From: Capitulum mitella
Taxonomy: Eukaryota > Arthropoda > Thecostraca > Pollicipedomorpha > Pollicipedidae
NCBI GenBank assembly: GCA_030062745.1
Contig: CP099844.1
Location: forward strand, 25,172,596 to 25,236,595
DNA: 64,000 nt
Reading direction: 5' to 3'
The notes under the pieces were generated by a model. It was not told the DNA's origin. It did no database searches and worked only from the letters and a program-made list of their open reading frames with translations. The translations under genes and the position numbers were made by a program. Each line of letters begins with the position of its first letter. Positions within the stretch are counted from its first letter, which is position 1. Shown piece after piece: positions 63,180 to 64,000 of this stretch.

Positions 63180-63226
<47 letters not shown>
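63178..63226. repeat. (TA)n microsatellite
   Basis: Pure TA repeat directly before the possible retroelement fragment at 63228. Confidence 0.95.
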
Positions 63227-63227
<1 letters not shown>

Positions 63228-63350
63228 CATTCGAGAACAACACACCAAGATCACCCGCGACATCCCCTTTGACAACACCACCATCGTCGCGCGTTGCCAT
63301 GACCGCCGCCGACTGACAACACTAGAAGTAATATATATATTAGGGGCACA
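63228..63350 (+). mobile_element. Possible retroelement 3'-end fragment
   Basis: A short frame reads ITRDIPFDNTTIVARCHDRR then RRLTTLEVIYI. The spacing HDRRRL...LE.IYI resembles the end of the GIY-YIG region that closes Penelope-like element proteins. It is only about 40 residues and runs into TA-rich sequence. Weak evidence. Confidence 0.35.
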
Positions 63351-64000
63351 AAGCAATCATCAACATACAAACAAAACAGCTCATACAACTAGCTCTCTTC
63401 CACAAAATACTGACGATAGGGTGAATAACTGCATGAAGACAATGTGTACAGCCAACTTTCACTGAAAGGTGCGTTATAAATTGCTGCATGAAAACAGAAC
63501 GTGGTTTTTGTGGTGAATGATGTTTATAACCGTTATTAAAGGTTGTAATAGTCAGTGTTTGAAAACGGCCAAAGAACACCGCAAGGTCAATATAACCATG
63601 CACTTACTGACTTCTTTTGTAACACTTTATTCTAACATAGGGAAGAAGATGAAAAATGCATTCGATCTTTCGAACAACTCACCAAAAAACTCATTAATAC
63701 GGAACATGCTGTCGTTTTCAATAAGACATTAGCAAAAGAGAACCTGCTCCCGAATATATATATCCTGCGGTATCGGCCTTTTATGTATATTATTTATCAA
63801 ATATCACTTATGAATATATGAATGGAATGAATAAATACATAAATGTAATCAGGAATATCATTTATGAAACTTACCAGCCTGTGAAAAGGGGTCACTTCCT
63901 AACCTCATGAACTGTGGAAGGGGCATTTCCCGATCAACTGACCCGACGAAGGCACACTCGTGGCCTGTGTGAGCTGTTAACTTGTAGAATCGGTCACTTA

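Larger units (their letters stand above)
60585..64000. other. Sequence upstream of the first exon found
   Basis: No exon could be assigned in these 3.4 kb. They hold a short CTGA repeat (62501-62519), a (TA)n run and the possible retroelement fragment. Because exon 1 enters in phase 2, this is either intron or contains a short exon I could not recognise. Confidence 0.5.

Overview
The window is nuclear DNA of an arthropod, most likely a crustacean. Coding exons are very GC-rich, introns have GT...AG borders, and a chitin-binding Rebers-Riddiford (RR) cuticle protein gene is present. I see no prokaryotic features. Long (TA)n microsatellites and interspersed repeats lie in the introns.

Most of the window is one very large gene on the minus strand. 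It enters from beyond the right end (first exon found at 60473-60584) and leaves past position 1. I could chain 37 exons; for each I matched a 3' splice site, a 5' splice site and a codon phase that agrees with its neighbours, giving about 4,500 codons, incomplete at both ends. The order is: (i) about 1,100 codons of alpha-helical, spectrin-repeat-like sequence (exons 1-21, 60.6-27.7 kb); (ii) eight I-set immunoglobulin domains, mostly split by an intron near mid-domain (exons 22-36, 27.5-7.65 kb); (iii) one giant exon of at least 7.4 kb coding for disordered, acidic, PEVK-like, proline-rich and glutamine-rich sequence with an ESDYESD-type motif. This order suggests a muscle cytoskeletal scaffold of the titin/sallimus (zormin) group; the spectrin-plus-Ig layout also recalls vertebrate CCDC141, whose gene lies beside TTN. 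The family name is inference; the exon chain is read directly.

Two plus-strand genes sit inside introns of this gene. At 8993-10411 is an intronless sperm-tail PG-rich repeat (STPG; ODF3/CIMAP-like) gene with its own poly(A) signal, probably a retrogene. At 50.7-55.9 kb is a two-exon RR-1 type cuticle protein gene with a TATA box, a 5-codon first exon completing a signal peptide, a long repetitive Pro/Ser/Gly region and a C-terminal chitin-binding domain. As given, its second exon carries four single-base frameshifts that together restore the frame. The giant exon has two similar frame breaks.

The most unusual structure is at the splice junctions of the large gene. The 3' splice site of exon 10 is preceded by a 15-copy, 36-bp minisatellite whose sense strand has no AG dinucleotide for about 545 nt while repeating CTGAC branch-point-like motifs. 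Several other exons have their 3' end and 5' splice site copied in tandem into the following intron (61 bp x3, 49 bp x3, 67 bp x2, about 65 bp x3, 36 bp xN). Remaining intron sequence holds a three-copy interspersed repeat family, a fold-back repeat, a GGACC-rich array, a possible retroelement fragment and a tRNA-like remnant.
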